NCBI GenBank assembly: GCA_024650045.1
Contig: JANKMU010000007.1
Span: forward strand, 10,248-74,247
Length of the DNA: 64,000 bases
Direction: 5' to 3'
Source of the DNA: Mycoplasmatota bacterium
Lineage (GTDB): Bacteria > Bacillota_I > Bacilli_A > Acholeplasmatales > Acholeplasmataceae
How positions within the stretch are numbered: the stretch's first letter is position 1; every line of letters begins with the position of its first letter. This document shows, piece after piece, positions 62,904 through 64,000 of the stretch. Under the pieces are notes generated by a model. That model did no database searches. It was given only the letters and a program-made list of their open reading frames with translations, and was not told where the DNA came from. A program made the translations under genes and the position numbers.

Positions 62904-64000
62904 ATGATAAAGGTTAATCATATCGTCAAGAACTTTGGCGTCAATAATAAAATTAATGTACTTAAAGAACTTTCTATCGATTTTCCTGAAAAAGGGTTAG
63001 TCGTTCTTTTAGGTCATTCTGGATCAGGAAAAACTACGTTCTTAAATGTTATTGGAGGTCTTGAAAAGGCTTCAAGTGGTGAAGTTGTAATTGATGATAA
63101 AATCATAAAAAGTAGAAATGAAAAAGAATGGGATATTTTAAGAAGTAAGGAAATAGGGTATGTTTTCCAAAACTATCATTTAATTCAACATTTAACAGTT
63201 TATGAAAATGTAGCATTTTCACTACGTATATTAGGGATGCAGGATGAAGAGGAAATTGAACGACGTGTGATGTATATATTAAAATCATTACGTATGCATC
63301 ACTTTAGCGGAAGACTAGTCACTCAATTATCTGGAGGACAACAACAAAGAGTTGCGATTGCTCGAGCAATTGTGAAGAATCCAAAAGTTATCTTAGCTGA
63401 TGAACCAACAGGTAACCTTGATAGCAAAAATACTTTTGATATTATGAATATCATTAAAAAGATATCAGAAGATAAACTTGTTATTTTAGTTTCACACGAA
63501 AAAAACTTAGTTAGTTTTTATGCAGATCGAATCATTGAAATTAAAGATGGAAAAATAACTAATGATTATATCAACGAAAAGAGTTCACATTACGAAATAG
63601 ATGATAATACTTTGTATCTGAAAGATATGAAAAAAGACACATCAATCGACCAAAACAAATGGAAGATTGATGCTTATCGAGAAAGTGATGATGATCATAG
63701 CGATTATCATGTAACTCTGGTTGTTAGAAATGATACTCTCTACCTAGATGTCAGTGAACCTATTAAAAACATTAGAATTATTAATAATGAAGCTAATATC
63801 AGTATTGACAACACTTATAAAAGCAGTGATGAACAAAAATGGGAATCAGAGATATCATTTGATTTAGATGAACTTAGCACTGAAAAAGAGTTGACTAAAA
63901 ACAAGAGTTTTATTTCTGTTAAGAAGAGCTTTGTTGAATCTTTCTTCAATCTATTCACATTATCAAAGAGAATGAACTTAATGATTACGGTCTTTTTCTT
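62904..64000 (+). CDS. ABC transporter ATPase-FtsX permease fusion, type B (copy 2, 3' end outside window)
   Basis: Open frame from the ATG at 62904 to the window end (365 codons), parallel to the type B gene at 58.2 kb. Walker [11 protein letters not shown]-loop YVFQN, signature LSGGQQQR and Walker B VILADEP are present, as is the charged cytoplasmic segment, ending just inside TM1 ('MNLMITVFF'). It starts 4 bases after the type A copy 2 gene (GGAGG within its end). The rest of the permease lies beyond the window. Confidence 0.86.
   Translation, partial: MIKVNHIVKNFGVNNKINVLKELSIDFPEKGLVVLLGHSGSGKTTFLNVIGGLEKASSGEVVIDDKIIKSRNEKEWDILRSKEIGYVFQNYHLIQHLTVYENVAFSLRILGMQDEEEIERRVMYILKSLRMHHFSGRLVTQLSGGQQQRVAIARAIVKNPKVILADEPTGNLDSKNTFDIMNIIKKISEDKLVILVSHEKNLVSFYADRIIEIKDGKITNDYINEKSSHYEIDDNTLYLKDMKKDTSIDQNKWKIDAYRESDDDHSDYHVTLVVRNDTLYLDVSEPIKNIRIINNEANISIDNTYKSSDEQKWESEISFDLDELSTEKELTKNKSFISVKKSFVESFFNLFTLSKRMNLMITVFF

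Overview
The window is an AT-rich, gene-dense bacterial chromosome segment. Gene content and order (rpsP-khpA-rimM-trmD-rplS, rpsB-tsf-pyrH-frr, trmFO-xerC, ylbF-ylbG, a sufCDSUB operon, CcpA, Spx, T-boxes) point to Firmicutes or the deep, non-parasitic Mollicutes (Acholeplasma, Izemoplasma or Haloplasma-like). TGA is used as a real stop (sufD, rsuA, trmFO, the S1 protease gene) and Trp is encoded by TGG, so this is not a code-4 mycoplasma. No peptidoglycan genes, tRNAs, rRNAs, CRISPR arrays, insertion sequences or prophage genes were seen. The assignment to a group is inference from sequence style and gene order.

Layout: 1-5.6 kb, an oligopeptide ABC transporter operon (oppB partial at the window edge, oppC, oppD, oppF, a small membrane protein). 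OppC carries a seven-unit RCC1-type propeller in its first external loop, and OppF carries a long charged insertion. 5.6-7.8 kb, a minus-strand S41-like lipoprotein; 7.9-8.1 kb, a candidate structured small RNA. 8.2-12.9 kb, the SUF Fe-S operon. 13-14.6 kb, a lipoprotein S1 protease followed by a catalytically dead copy. 14.7-16.5 kb, a PucR-type regulator and a sugar ABC ATPase, then a ComK-like gene. 17-19.8 kb, pgk, a cupin regulator, an unusual HPr-like protein and tpiA. 19.9-29.2 kb, housekeeping genes for translation, RNA modification and repair, including rpsD with its leader, thiI, def, ylbF/ylbG and rpsP-trmD. 29.3-41.4 kb, an LtaS-like enzyme, rplS, ccpA, tyrS and trpS (each behind a T-box), a lipid kinase, pepF, spx, membrane proteins and a CYTH protein. 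41.6 kb, gapA.

42.7-47.7 kb is the most distinctive region. A consensus promoter, a cyclic di-GMP-I (GEMM) riboswitch and a strong intrinsic terminator precede three secreted proteins with SipW/TasA-type signal peptides. One of these has ten tandem carbohydrate-binding-type repeats. They are followed by three SipW-type signal peptidase homologues, the middle one lacking its catalytic residues. This reads as a c-di-GMP-switched surface fibre/adhesin system carrying its own processing enzymes, in a probably wall-less bacterium.

47.7-55.9 kb: ung, folT under a THF riboswitch, trmFO, xerC, a Nudix hydrolase, dut, and rpsB (with a Rho-N-like C-terminal domain), tsf, pyrH and frr. 56-64 kb: two tandem copies of a two-gene ABC-FtsX transporter, the last gene cut by the window end.

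Regulation visible in the sequence: c-di-GMP and THF riboswitches, two T-boxes (Tyr and Trp specifiers), leaders before rpsD, rplS and rpsB, a cre-like site overlapping the ccpA -35 box, and further cre-like sites before spx, gapA and sufC. Together with the HPr-like protein that keeps Ser46, these suggest CcpA-type carbon control.
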